From the NCBI GenBank assembly GCA_947177605.1, contig CAMWUX010000065.1, forward strand, positions 1-6,869: DNA of 6,869 nucleotides. Reading direction: 5' to 3'. Each line of letters opens with the position of its first letter. The first letter of the stretch is position 1. The notes below the pieces were generated by a model. The model was not told the DNA's origin, searched no databases, and saw only the letters and a program-made list of their open reading frames with translations. Both the position numbers and the translations under genes were made by a program. The stretch is from an uncultured Porphyromonadaceae bacterium (GTDB lineage: Bacteria; Bacteroidota; Bacteroidia; Bacteroidales; Muribaculaceae). This document shows, in pieces, positions 1-6,743 of the stretch.

Positions 1-36
1 TTTGCCCATAATTCCGTAAGTTGTTTTGTTTGGCAT
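1..36 (-). CDS. Possible start of a downstream gene in the same operon (partial, unidentified)
   Basis: An ATG lies 6 bases after the TAG of the oxidoreductase gene and opens a frame without stops to the window edge, giving MPNKTTYGIMGK. A second in-frame ATG at 9-7 is an alternative start. The close spacing fits the tight packing of the two genes before it, so this is probably the third gene of the same operon. Twelve codons are too few to assign a family. Upstream of the ATG there is no Shine-Dalgarno sequence, which is usual for this kind of genome. The ATG is in the same frame as the upstream stop, separated by TCG GAT. Confidence 0.4.
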   Translation of the reverse strand, partial: MPNKTTYGIMGK

Positions 37-42
37 ATCCGA

Positions 43-987
43 CTACGAGCGGGGGCGGGCTGCGATGAGGGGGGGGGTAATCCGCTGACTCATAAGACTT
101 TCTATTTTATAGGCAAAATATACGTCGTGAAGTCCGAGACCAATGTTGTAGGCAATAATACGTTCTTCATCATTTTCGCGCCCCTTTGCATCTCCAGTCA
201 GCACATTGCTAAATTCTTCAAAACTTCTAAACTCATTGAAAAATTTGAAACCCGATATCTGGCCGGTGTCATCACCAAAAATCTTGTCGAAAATCTTATC
301 GCAGTTCTGAAAACCTCGGGTATGAATAGGCACTAACAAGATGCCTGATTTGAATAGTGTCACATCTTCGACCAATAGGCTGGGAGCCTGAGTAATGGCT
401 GAAACTACCACATCAGCTCCAACTACTAATTCCGTAATCGTGTCACAAATCTCAAATTTAACATTATCATAGCGAGAAGCCACATCATTGATTGTTTCCT
501 CTGCGTGATTTTTATAACGTAAGAGCCTAATAGTTTTGACCTCGTCGCGGGTAACATCCAAAAAACACTCCAATGCCGCTTTCCCCGCACGGCCAAGTCC
601 CATAAAAGAATATATGTGAGCATCTGATTTGCGGAAAGTTAGTATAGCGAGAGCGGCCGTGGCACCAGTTCTCCATGATGTAATCCAATCACAGTTAATC
701 AGCGACAAAAAATCACCATTATTGCTATCGCATAGCATCATATAACTTTTGACAGAGGGATGCGAACAACTGAATCGTGATGCGTTTTTACATCCGAATC
801 GCCCATACTCGGGAGGAAGCAGGCAGGGCATAGTCATAAAGAAATCCAGGCAGCCCGGCATATGTATTGCCGTCTTTGGTGGCATAATGCTACGTTTTTT
901 CAGCCTCAGGCCTTCATCTGCCCACTTCACGCACATAGAGGGCGATATATGGAGAGATTCTATCTCTCTGGTGTCAATTATATTCAT
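43..987 (-). CDS. Ornithine cyclodeaminase / mu-crystallin family NAD(P)-dependent enzyme, divergent member
   Basis: This 314-residue protein belongs to the family of ornithine cyclodeaminase, archaeal alanine dehydrogenase, ketimine reductase and SbnB, soluble enzymes that oxidise or reduce amino or imino acids with NAD(P). Its length is typical. Visible landmarks are PPK (K38), GCK (K67) and SWRTGA (R106), which match the family's carboxylate and substrate-binding positions, and a Rossmann motif GLGRAG at 130-135. The last conserved helix is HDVYFAYKI (about 287-295). Where ornithine cyclodeaminase has its catalytic Asp in a GGDxPGK-type loop, this protein reads PIHTRGFQNCD (220-230), so it is unlikely to be a true cyclodeaminase and its substrate is unknown. 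The gene starts 10 bp after the fusion gene and shares its operon. It is more AT-rich than the genes to its right. Its last codons are abruptly GC-rich and contain a C9 run at 77-69 (coding strand), giving the odd tail TPPLIAARPRS. Family is secure; function is open. Confidence 0.86.
   Translation of the reverse strand: MNIIDTREIESLHISPSMCVKWADEGLRLKKRSIMPPKTAIHMPGCLDFFMTMPCLLPPEYGRFGCKNASRFSCSHPSVKSYMMLCDSNNGDFLSLINCDWITSWRTGATAALAILTFRKSDAHIYSFMGLGRAGKAALECFLDVTRDEVKTIRLLRYKNHAEETINDVASRYDNVKFEICDTITELVVGADVVVSAITQAPSLLVEDVTLFKSGILLVPIHTRGFQNCDKIFDKIFGDDTGQISGFKFFNEFRSFEEFSNVLTGDAKGRENDEERIIAYNIGLGLHDVYFAYKIESLMSQRITPPLIAARPRS
69..77 (-). repeat. Homopolymer run of nine C (coding strand) near the 3' end of the oxidoreductase gene
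   Basis: The coding strand reads ATTA, then nine C, then TCATCG, about 24 bases before the TAG. In the present C9 state the protein ends in TPPLIAARPRS. I translated both slippage products. With ten C the frame continues PHRSPPPLVVGYAKQ and with eight C it continues SSQPAPARSRICQ; neither meets a stop before the window edge. Such runs are prone to polymerase slippage and, equally, to sequencing error. Confidence 0.9.
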
Positions 988-997
988 GGATCAATTA

Positions 998-2809
998 TTA
1001 TAGCTTGGATAAGACTTCATACAATTTGTGGTTGTCTGCACGGTCGCGTATGGCTATACGCACGTATTGTTTATCTGTCGGGAAGCCCTTCTTTGCCGAG
1101 CAGTCCTTTATAAATATATTGTAGTCGGTAAGTAACCTCAGCGTAAGTTGATAAGAGGTATATTTACCTGTAATTTCGCATAGGAAGTAATTGGCTTGCG
1201 AAGGGATCACACGCAAAAATGATATCGCGTCCAGTTCTTCGCGGAAGATGTCGCGCTCTTCACGGAACTTTTCGCACGAATCAGCATAGTCCTTTTCATA
1301 TTTACCATATATCTGGAGATAAAATTCGGCAAATGAATTGATATTCCATATACCTACATCCTTGCGCATATAGTCTATCAGCGCCTTATCGGCCGATGCC
1401 AATACTCCGAGGCGGAGTCCGGGCACACCGTAACTTTTTGATATCGACTTCATCACACACATCGAAGGATGCGTCTCCAAAATTTCATTATGTAGCAGAG
1501 TCACATCGACCGCATTATCGGCAAAGTCGACAAACGACTCATCTACAATCAGGCGTACATTATTCGCTTCCGCCCATTCGGCAAGTCGCTCCAATCCGGC
1601 GCGGTCTATTAAGTTGCCGGACGGATTGTCGGGATTCACAAGGAGCAGATTCTCTACCGGGTTGGCGGAATAGTATTCTATCAGATCGTCGGCCGTATAG
1701 GAAAAGTCATCGTTTGACGGGTGAAATGCAACGATTCGATCGGCAGGCAGGCGATTAGGGTACTCTTCAAATGTCGGATATGTCACCCCTACTTTACTGG
1801 AAACGTATCCCATCAGGCTCTTTATAAGTTCGGCGGCGCCATTACCCACCACTACATAATCATGGCGGAGCGAGAAATATTTGGCCGCCAGCAACGAATT
1901 CACCCCCATACCCGACGGATAGTCGCGAAGCAGAGGCTCAAAGTTGGCCTTCATCTCTTCAATCATCCTTTGTCGGGGGAAATATGGATTCACCAGATAG
2001 CAAAAATCAAGCAACCCGGGATAACGCCAGTATCCGCCATACGATTGCTGAATCTTCTTCAGCCTTTGCTCCGGCTCGGCAAAGATGGCCTCGGCGATAC
2101 GCAAATCCTGCACATCGTCGATCTCATACCAATGCTTGCCCGTAATCGGCAGAGCCTTGATACCCGTTGCGTCGATAAGGGTAATCACGCGAAGCACCTG
2201 CTCGTAATACTCATTCTCCCCAAGCACGCAGATATATGCCTCAAGGAAAGGCAGATAGTGATTTACAATAAATTCCCTTGAGAACTTATATATGTTGACC
2301 GTCTTATAATAATAGTCTGTGTCACTGTACTTAAACGCCTTTTTGGGGATGAAATTCACGATATTGTTGTCGTCGTCGATGCGCACCATCGTGCCGTCCA
2401 TCCACGTCTCGTACTTCGATATGAGCGCACAATCTATGTATTCACTTTTGAGCGCCGCCTCAAGCACCGAATCCTCGAAAATCAGATCCGATTCGAGCAG
2501 CAGCGTCTCCTCCTCGGCCATATAATCACGTGCAAGCCAAAGAGAATAGATATTGTTTGTCTTGTCGTAGACGGCATTCTCCACAAACTCAATTGGCGCC
2601 GTCGGATAATTTGCCAGCAGATAGTCCTTCAACTTTTGACCCTCGTAACCGATTACCACAACAATCCTCGAGAGGTTGAGCGTACCGAGTTGACGTAGCA
2701 TCCTGTCGATCAAACGGACACCATTCACCTCAAGCATACATTTAGTATTGTCGGCGGTAAACTCACCCAGTCGGCGCCCCATTCCTGCGGCAAGGATTAT
2801 TGCTTGCAT
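998..2809 (-). CDS. Fusion of a LicC/PntC-like nucleotidyltransferase and a HisC/CobD-like PLP aminotransferase
   Basis: Residues 1 to about 240 form a nucleotidyltransferase of the type that activates phosphocholine, aminoethylphosphonate or sugar phosphates. It has AAGMGRRLG (7-15), K23 in NTKCM, TNNIYSLWLA (84-93, typical of LicC/PntC-like enzymes), ESD (106-108) and a second metal site in WYEIDDVQDL (227-236). After a short linker, residues about 258-603 form a fold-type I PLP enzyme of the histidinol-phosphate aminotransferase / threonine-phosphate decarboxylase group. Here I see NPDNPSG (392-398), DESF with D423 for the pyridine nitrogen, the Schiff-base lysine K458 in SISKSYG, GLRLG (464-468) and R584 in YVRIAIRD. 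Both active sites look complete. The likely product is a nucleotide-activated (probably CDP) amino-alcohol phosphate or phosphonate, but the substrate is not readable from sequence. The known PntC-transaminase fusion of Treponema is an analogy, not proof of orthology. The gene has its own promoter and is first in its operon. Confidence 0.9.
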   Translation of the reverse strand: MQAIILAAGMGRRLGEFTADNTKCMLEVNGVRLIDRMLRQLGTLNLSRIVVVIGYEGQKLKDYLLANYPTAPIEFVENAVYDKTNNIYSLWLARDYMAEEETLLLESDLIFEDSVLEAALKSEYIDCALISKYETWMDGTMVRIDDDNNIVNFIPKKAFKYSDTDYYYKTVNIYKFSREFIVNHYLPFLEAYICVLGENEYYEQVLRVITLIDATGIKALPITGKHWYEIDDVQDLRIAEAIFAEPEQRLKKIQQSYGGYWRYPGLLDFCYLVNPYFPRQRMIEEMKANFEPLLRDYPSGMGVNSLLAAKYFSLRHDYVVVGNGAAELIKSLMGYVSSKVGVTYPTFEEYPNRLPADRIVAFHPSNDDFSYTADDLIEYYSANPVENLLLVNPDNPSGNLIDRAGLERLAEWAEANNVRLIVDESFVDFADNAVDVTLLHNEILETHPSMCVMKSISKSYGVPGLRLGVLASADKALIDYMRKDVGIWNINSFAEFYLQIYGKYEKDYADSCEKFREERDIFREELDAISFLRVIPSQANYFLCEITGKYTSYQLTLRLLTDYNIFIKDCSAKKGFPTDKQYVRIAIRDRADNHKLYEVLSKL

Positions 2810-2871
2810 AAATAGATTTATTGATTTAACGAATTACGACATCGGCCAAAGACCATTCTTCGGCACAATTG

Positions 2872-2902
2872 CAAAGGTAATCAAAAGAATCCAATCCTCA
2901 AC
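2872..2902 (-). promoter_or_regulatory. Bacteroidetes-type promoter for the fusion gene operon
   Basis: On the minus strand the -7 box TACCTTTG (2879-2872) matches TAnnTTTG exactly. GTTG at 2902-2899 serves as the -33 box (three of four bases of TTTG), with a 19-bp spacer. Transcription would start near 2865 and leave a leader of roughly 55 nt with an AT-rich stretch before the ATG at 2809 and no Shine-Dalgarno sequence. The promoter sits just past the hairpin that closes the amylase gene. Confidence 0.75.
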
Positions 2903-2920
2903 CTTGCAAGCTCAATAAAT

Positions 2921-2953
2921 AGAGATGAGCCACCTTGGCGGTGGCTCATCTCT
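2921..2953 (-). terminator. Perfect 14-bp hairpin behind the amylase gene, probable terminator
   Basis: AGAGATGAGCCACC (2921-2934) and GGTGGCTCATCTCT (2940-2953) pair without mismatch around a 5-base loop. The hairpin begins about 40 bases after the TAA of the amylase gene. On the minus strand it is followed by ATTTATTGAG, which is AT-rich but not a clean U-run, so termination may be imperfect. On the plus strand it is followed by GTGAATATTTTCC, but no plus-strand gene needs it. It separates the amylase from the next promoter. Confidence 0.65.
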
Positions 2954-2993
2954 GTGAATATTTTCCGGATGCGTCGTACAATACGATTACTCT

Positions 2994-4706
2994 TTATCGG
3001 AAATTGAGGAGGGTGGCGCCGTGGGGCGGGACGGTGACGCGGATGGTGACGTCGGGAGCGAGCTCGACTTCGGCCGAACGGCTATCTCCAAGAAGGTCAA
3101 TGGATTTGTAGCGTCCGGGCCTTATCCCGAGGCATTCGAAGGCGTGGGCGGGTATCATCACTTCGGCATCGACCTGACGATCACCGAAGTTCACGCCCGC
3201 GAGTATGAGCTGACCCGACTCGCTGTCGTGGCGCAGATAGAAGTACTGTCGCCATGGGTCGAGACCGGCCGAATGATAGTTGACATACATCAGGTCGAAC
3301 ATTGATCCGCGCCGCAGGGCCGGTTCATCCATAGCGAGGTTCAGCACTCGGGAATAGATACCGCGCAGGCGCTTCTCGTCGGCGGTGAGGCGGTTGTCGG
3401 AAGGCATGGGTGACTTACCATCGCCAAGCCAGCGGCGCATCCGCTCCAGGCTCCAGTAATCGAATATGGTGGTGCGGCCGTCGAGTCCGCTGAAGCCCTC
3501 TGCCTCTGTAGCCGGCTCGCCGAGTTCCTGACCGAAATATATCATCATCGGAGCGGCGGTAAGAGTGGCGCTCACTACCAGCGATGGCACTACGCGCATA
3601 GCGTCGCCGGCATACTGAGGTGAGGCAAAGCGCTGTTCGTCGTGATTTTCGAGGAAGTTGAGCATGTGCTGCTCCTGTCCGCCGAGGCTCTGCCAGCAAC
3701 CGGTGATGGCCGCCGCCGACTGATGACCCTGCTCTATGGCGCGCAGCGTATCGTATAGGCCTACCTTGTCGTAGAGATAATCAAATCCGCCATACTCAAT
3801 ATACGGACGATAGAGTGCCGGCTCATAGATCTCGGCTATAAAAATCACCGTCGGATAGTCAGCCTTTACCTGCGGGATAGCCCAGTGCCAGAACTCAACC
3901 GGTACCATGTGGACCATATCGCAACGGAAGCCGTCGATATTTTTCGACGCCCAATATTTGAGGATATGCACCATCTTGTACCACAGCGGTGGCACAGGAT
4001 CGAAGTGGCAGTTGAAGCCACCGCCCCATCGGGGCTCGATACCATAGTTGAGTTTCACGGTCTCATACCAGTCGTTGCGTGAAGGATGGGCTGTGAAGCA
4101 GTCGTTGCCCGAAGCCTTTGCCGGATATTCGCGGTAGGCATCATCTCCCGAGCCGAGATCCACATCACAAGGGGCAAACTCTTCGCCGGGCATATAATAG
4201 AAGTCATTGGTGGGAGAGAAGAATACATTAGTATCATCGTCGGCGCCGAATGGAGCGGGAGCATCGGCAGGAGCCGCATCGGTTGTGTAGCACCGCGCCA
4301 CGTGGTTAGGCACAAAATCGATCAGCACTTTCATGCCGGCACGGTGAGTACGCTCCACAAGAGCCTCGAACTCTTCCATTCTGCGACGCGGATCGACAGC
4401 CAGATCCGGGTCAATGTCGTAGTAATCGCGTATCGCATAGGGGGATCCTGCCTTGCCTTTAACGACGTGGGGATTGTCGGCCGGTTCGATTCCATAGGCT
4501 GTGTAGTCGGTGGCGTGGGCGTGCTCTATCACGCCTGTATACCACACATGAGTGGCACCGAGGCGACGGATCGAGCGTAGCACGTGACCGTTGATGTCAG
4601 CCAACTTACCGCAACCGTTCTCTTCGATCGAGCCGTTGGAGCGAGGATTGGGAGTGCGGTTCATAGCCACACGCGGCACCATTTGATATATGACGAATTT
4701 TTCCAT
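2994..4706 (-). CDS. GH13 alpha-amylase family glycoside hydrolase, cytoplasmic
   Basis: This 570-residue enzyme has all four conserved regions of glycoside hydrolase family 13. Region I is DFVPNH (130-135) and region II is GFRCDMVHM (259-267), with R261 and the nucleophile D263. Region III is FIAEIYE, with E292 as acid/base. Region IV is FLENHDEQR (351-359), with D356 as transition-state stabiliser. The (beta/alpha)8 barrel starts almost at the N-terminus (FVIYQMVPRV). A beta-sandwich domain C probably fills about 480-570. There is no signal peptide or lipobox, so it should act inside the cell on maltodextrins or glycogen, unlike the surface Sus amylases. The exact bond specificity (hydrolase or transglycosylase) cannot be read here. 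It follows the SprT-like gene after 65 bp that contain its own promoter, so it may be transcribed both alone and by read-through. A hairpin follows its stop. Confidence 0.95.
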   Translation of the reverse strand: MEKFVIYQMVPRVAMNRTPNPRSNGSIEENGCGKLADINGHVLRSIRRLGATHVWYTGVIEHAHATDYTAYGIEPADNPHVVKGKAGSPYAIRDYYDIDPDLAVDPRRRMEEFEALVERTHRAGMKVLIDFVPNHVARCYTTDAAPADAPAPFGADDDTNVFFSPTNDFYYMPGEEFAPCDVDLGSGDDAYREYPAKASGNDCFTAHPSRNDWYETVKLNYGIEPRWGGGFNCHFDPVPPLWYKMVHILKYWASKNIDGFRCDMVHMVPVEFWHWAIPQVKADYPTVIFIAEIYEPALYRPYIEYGGFDYLYDKVGLYDTLRAIEQGHQSAAAITGCWQSLGGQEQHMLNFLENHDEQRFASPQYAGDAMRVVPSLVVSATLTAAPMMIYFGQELGEPATEAEGFSGLDGRTTIFDYWSLERMRRWLGDGKSPMPSDNRLTADEKRLRGIYSRVLNLAMDEPALRRGSMFDLMYVNYHSAGLDPWRQYFYLRHDSESGQLILAGVNFGDRQVDAEVMIPAHAFECLGIRPGRYKSIDLLGDSRSAEVELAPDVTIRVTVPPHGATLLNFR

Positions 4707-4734
4707 ATTCGGGGTCAGAGTTATGAATGTGATG

Positions 4735-4766
4735 CAAAATTACTCAATTTGCCCCGGTTGTGCAAT
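4735..4766 (-). promoter_or_regulatory. Bacteroidetes-type promoter for the amylase gene
   Basis: On the minus strand TAATTTTG (4742-4735) matches TAnnTTTG exactly, and ATTG (4766-4763) lies 20 bp upstream as a -33 box. The leader to the ATG at 4706 would be only about 20-25 nt. The promoter occupies the 65-bp gap between the SprT-like gene and the amylase gene. I saw no terminator in this gap. Confidence 0.7.
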
Positions 4767-4771
4767 AAGAT

Positions 4772-5455
4772 TCAGAGCCTTACAAGACGTGAGCCCGACA
4801 CACCGAGCCTGGTGGCACCCTCAAGCGCTCCGTGGAGTATCGCGGCGTCGACTTCCGCCATACGCATCGATGTGGATGTAGGGAAGCGGTCGAAAAAAGG
4901 ATTGTCGTGGAGATAAAGCTCTACGCCGCGCACCTGACTCATCCCCCTTAGCGACTTATAATAAGCTACTACCTTGGGTTCTACTCGTGGAAGCACCTTC
5001 ACGACACGCCGACGGTCAGCCAGTTCCACCACCGCGATCACATGCCAGCGGCGACGTACCGGCGCAGCGGACTCACGCTGAGTGGCATCAGCCTTGTGGC
5101 TTATTGTAATATTGCGACCGTGGGTGTCGTTGATGCTTGCCATAATGGCCCGGAATATACGTCCGTGTGATGAAGTATCCTGCAGACCGTTGACGAGAAT
5201 GAAATAATGGATCATCTCGTGGACTATCGTATCCTCCACCACGCGCTCAGGCAGATCCATAAGCGTGCTTACCCGAATCTCGAAATCATAGGCCTCGCGC
5301 CGACCGTCGGGCAGAGGTCTCACCTTATATACACATTTACCTAAATATGTACGTGCTTCAGCAAGACGCATCCTCACTTTGGGGAGCCGACCACCGAACA
5401 TACTGCGGTTGAACTCATCGTACCGCCCTTCTACAAAATCCTGATCGGGACGCAT
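4772..5455 (-). CDS. SprT-like zinc metalloprotease domain protein
   Basis: This 227-residue protein has a SprT/Spartan-type protease domain over about residues 5-115. The zinc site is HEMIH (79-83, catalytic E80) with a third histidine likely in SSHGRIF (H97). Proteins of this family act on other proteins; Spartan cleaves DNA-crosslinked proteins, while the role of the bacterial members is poorly known. The classic four-cysteine zinc ribbon is absent: the only cysteine is C41. In its place is a basic, beta-rich segment (about 133-200) that ends in NPFFDRFP, a motif I associate with Bacteroidetes versions, and a short tail. There is no signal peptide. The start codon lies 7 bp after the stop of the PatB-like gene, so the two are very likely cotranscribed and perhaps translationally coupled. 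Family assignment is firm; the cellular substrate is unknown. Confidence 0.9.
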   Translation of the reverse strand: MRPDQDFVEGRYDEFNRSMFGGRLPKVRMRLAEARTYLGKCVYKVRPLPDGRREAYDFEIRVSTLMDLPERVVEDTIVHEMIHYFILVNGLQDTSSHGRIFRAIMASINDTHGRNITISHKADATQRESAAPVRRRWHVIAVVELADRRRVVKVLPRVEPKVVAYYKSLRGMSQVRGVELYLHDNPFFDRFPTSTSMRMAEVDAAILHGALEGATRLGVSGSRLVRL

Positions 5456-5462
5456 ACGCCCG

Positions 5463-6674
5463 TCATTGAGCCGTCTGTGATGCCTGTTCGGCTTTCACTG
5501 CCTCGGCCAACTGACCGAGCGCCTTGAGCAGCTGCGTGCGGGGACAGGCTATATTCAGGCGCATGAATCCGCGACCCTGAGTGCCAAACATCGCACCCGA
5601 ATTGAGAGCCAGATGCGCTTTGTTGAGGAAGAATTGCTCTATCCATTCCTGATCGGGGCTGAGCCCGCGGCAGTCGAGCCATATCAGGAACGATGCCTGC
5701 GGACGCACCACTCGCAGCACCGGAGCATTCTCAGCGAGGAAGCGCTCCGTGGTCTCGATATTCTCCTCAAGATACGACAGCAGTTCCTCAAGCCAGGGCT
5801 CGCCATGCTTGTAGGCGGCCTCTGTAGCCTCGGTGGCGGTAAATAGAGGTGCGGAAAATTCGTTTACCTCCATCCAGTGATAGAAGTCGCGGCGCAGCTC
5901 CGGATTGAGTATCACCATCCATGAGCTACCGAGGCCCGGGATATTAAAGGTCTTCGAAGGCGCACCGAAAGTAATAGACACAGCCGCGGCATCATCGCTC
6001 ACCGACGCAAACGGGATATGACGTATGCCGCCAAGCATCAGGTCGCCGTGGATTTCGTCGGATATCACAATCACATTGTAGTTGCGCGCCAGGCGAGCCA
6101 ACTCTTTCAGAGTAGCCTCATCCCACTGGATACCGACAGGGTTGTGAGGATTGCAGAGTATCATCATGCGCGGATGCTCCTCGGCAAAGATTCGCTCCAG
6201 TCCTTCAAGATCCATGCGGTAACCTACGCCATCGGCAAGCGGCACAAGTGGATTCTCTACCACGATGCGACCGTTGCCTTCTGTGACATTGCGGAACGGA
6301 TGATATACAGGCGGCTGTATCACCACCTTGTCGCCCTTCTCCGTGAAGAAGTTGAGCACGAAAGCGATACCGCGCACCACACCGGCCACGAACGCCATAC
6401 TCTCCGTAGGCACCTCCCAGCCATGACGACGGCGAAGCCAGTCGGCCACCGTAGCCCAATAGTCGGACGGCGGACAGCTGTAGCCCAGCACCGGGTTGGA
6501 AAAGCGCTGATTCAGAGCGCCGAGAATCTCCGGACACACAGCAAATTCCATATCGGCAATCCACATCGGGGTCACCGATCCGGCGTCTACGCCATAGAGT
6601 TCCAAAAGCGAATCATACTTCATGGCGTGAGTGCCACGGCGGTCAATCAGAGTGTCGAAATTATATTTTCCCAT
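5463..6674 (-). CDS. patB: PatB/MalY-type PLP-dependent C-S lyase (cystathionine beta-lyase-like aminotransferase family)
   Basis: This 403-residue protein is a fold-type I PLP enzyme of the MalY/PatB group, which splits cystathionine or other cysteine S-conjugates to give a thiol, pyruvate and ammonia. Diagnostic features are the N-terminal FDTLIDRRGTHAMKYD and TPMWIADMEF (35-44), PPVYHPF with Y124, CNPHNPVG (174-181), SDEIHGDL with D206, the Schiff-base lysine K241 in APSKTFNIPGL, and R372 in MRLNIACPR for the substrate carboxylate. Length and motif order are normal for the family and no key residue is missing. It is cytoplasmic. It heads an operon with the SprT-like gene and has a promoter in the intergenic region to its right. 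Whether it mainly makes homocysteine for methionine or acts on other S-conjugates cannot be decided; some relatives also carry regulatory roles (E. coli MalY). Confidence 0.92.
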   Translation of the reverse strand: MGKYNFDTLIDRRGTHAMKYDSLLELYGVDAGSVTPMWIADMEFAVCPEILGALNQRFSNPVLGYSCPPSDYWATVADWLRRRHGWEVPTESMAFVAGVVRGIAFVLNFFTEKGDKVVIQPPVYHPFRNVTEGNGRIVVENPLVPLADGVGYRMDLEGLERIFAEEHPRMMILCNPHNPVGIQWDEATLKELARLARNYNVIVISDEIHGDLMLGGIRHIPFASVSDDAAAVSITFGAPSKTFNIPGLGSSWMVILNPELRRDFYHWMEVNEFSAPLFTATEATEAAYKHGEPWLEELLSYLEENIETTERFLAENAPVLRVVRPQASFLIWLDCRGLSPDQEWIEQFFLNKAHLALNSGAMFGTQGRGFMRLNIACPRTQLLKALGQLAEAVKAEQASQTAQ

Positions 6675-6709
6675 ATCGGTCGGTATTGCCCTTGCTAAAA
6701 ATTTTTACA

Positions 6710-6743
6710 CAAAGATACTGAATTATTGCCTATCTTCGTCAAA
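6710..6743 (-). promoter_or_regulatory. Bacteroidetes-type promoter for the patB-sprT-like operon
   Basis: On the minus strand TATCTTTG (6717-6710) matches TAnnTTTG exactly. TTTG (6743-6740) is a perfect -33 box, but the spacer of 22 bp is slightly long. The leader to the ATG at 6674 would be about 30 nt and contains a 12-bp palindrome, TAAAAATTTTTA (6696-6707). Confidence 0.65.

Noticed and set aside
34..45. Stop-codon read-through joining the oxidoreductase to the next open frame, since TAG TCG GAT ATG are in one frame
   Set aside because: A stop followed 6 bases later by a new ATG is ordinary operon packing, and nothing nearby suggests programmed read-through.
998..2040. Reading the aminotransferase domain as a histidine (HisC) or cobalamin (CobD) biosynthesis enzyme
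   Set aside because: It is fused to a nucleotidyltransferase and lies beside an ornithine-cyclodeaminase-type gene, with no his or cob genes in view. Family resemblance alone does not fix the substrate.
1721..2281. Open frame of 186 codons on the plus strand inside the fusion gene
   Set aside because: It is antisense to the conserved linker and both domains, has no recognisable motif and no TAnnTTTG promoter placed for it.
2810..2993. Invertible promoter of the Bacteroides capsule type ahead of the fusion gene
   Set aside because: The promoter is not flanked by a pair of inverted repeats; the only inverted repeat is the compact hairpin at 2921-2953, which does not enclose it.
4086..4580. 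Open frame of 164 codons on the plus strand opposite the amylase N-terminal half
   Set aside because: It overlaps GH13 conserved region I on the other strand and has no family resemblance; it is a shadow frame.
6018..6698. Long open frame (226 codons) on the plus strand opposite patB
   Set aside because: It lies wholly antisense to a clearly conserved enzyme, and its translation is rich in His, Arg and Ala with no family motif. It is a by-product of patB codon use.
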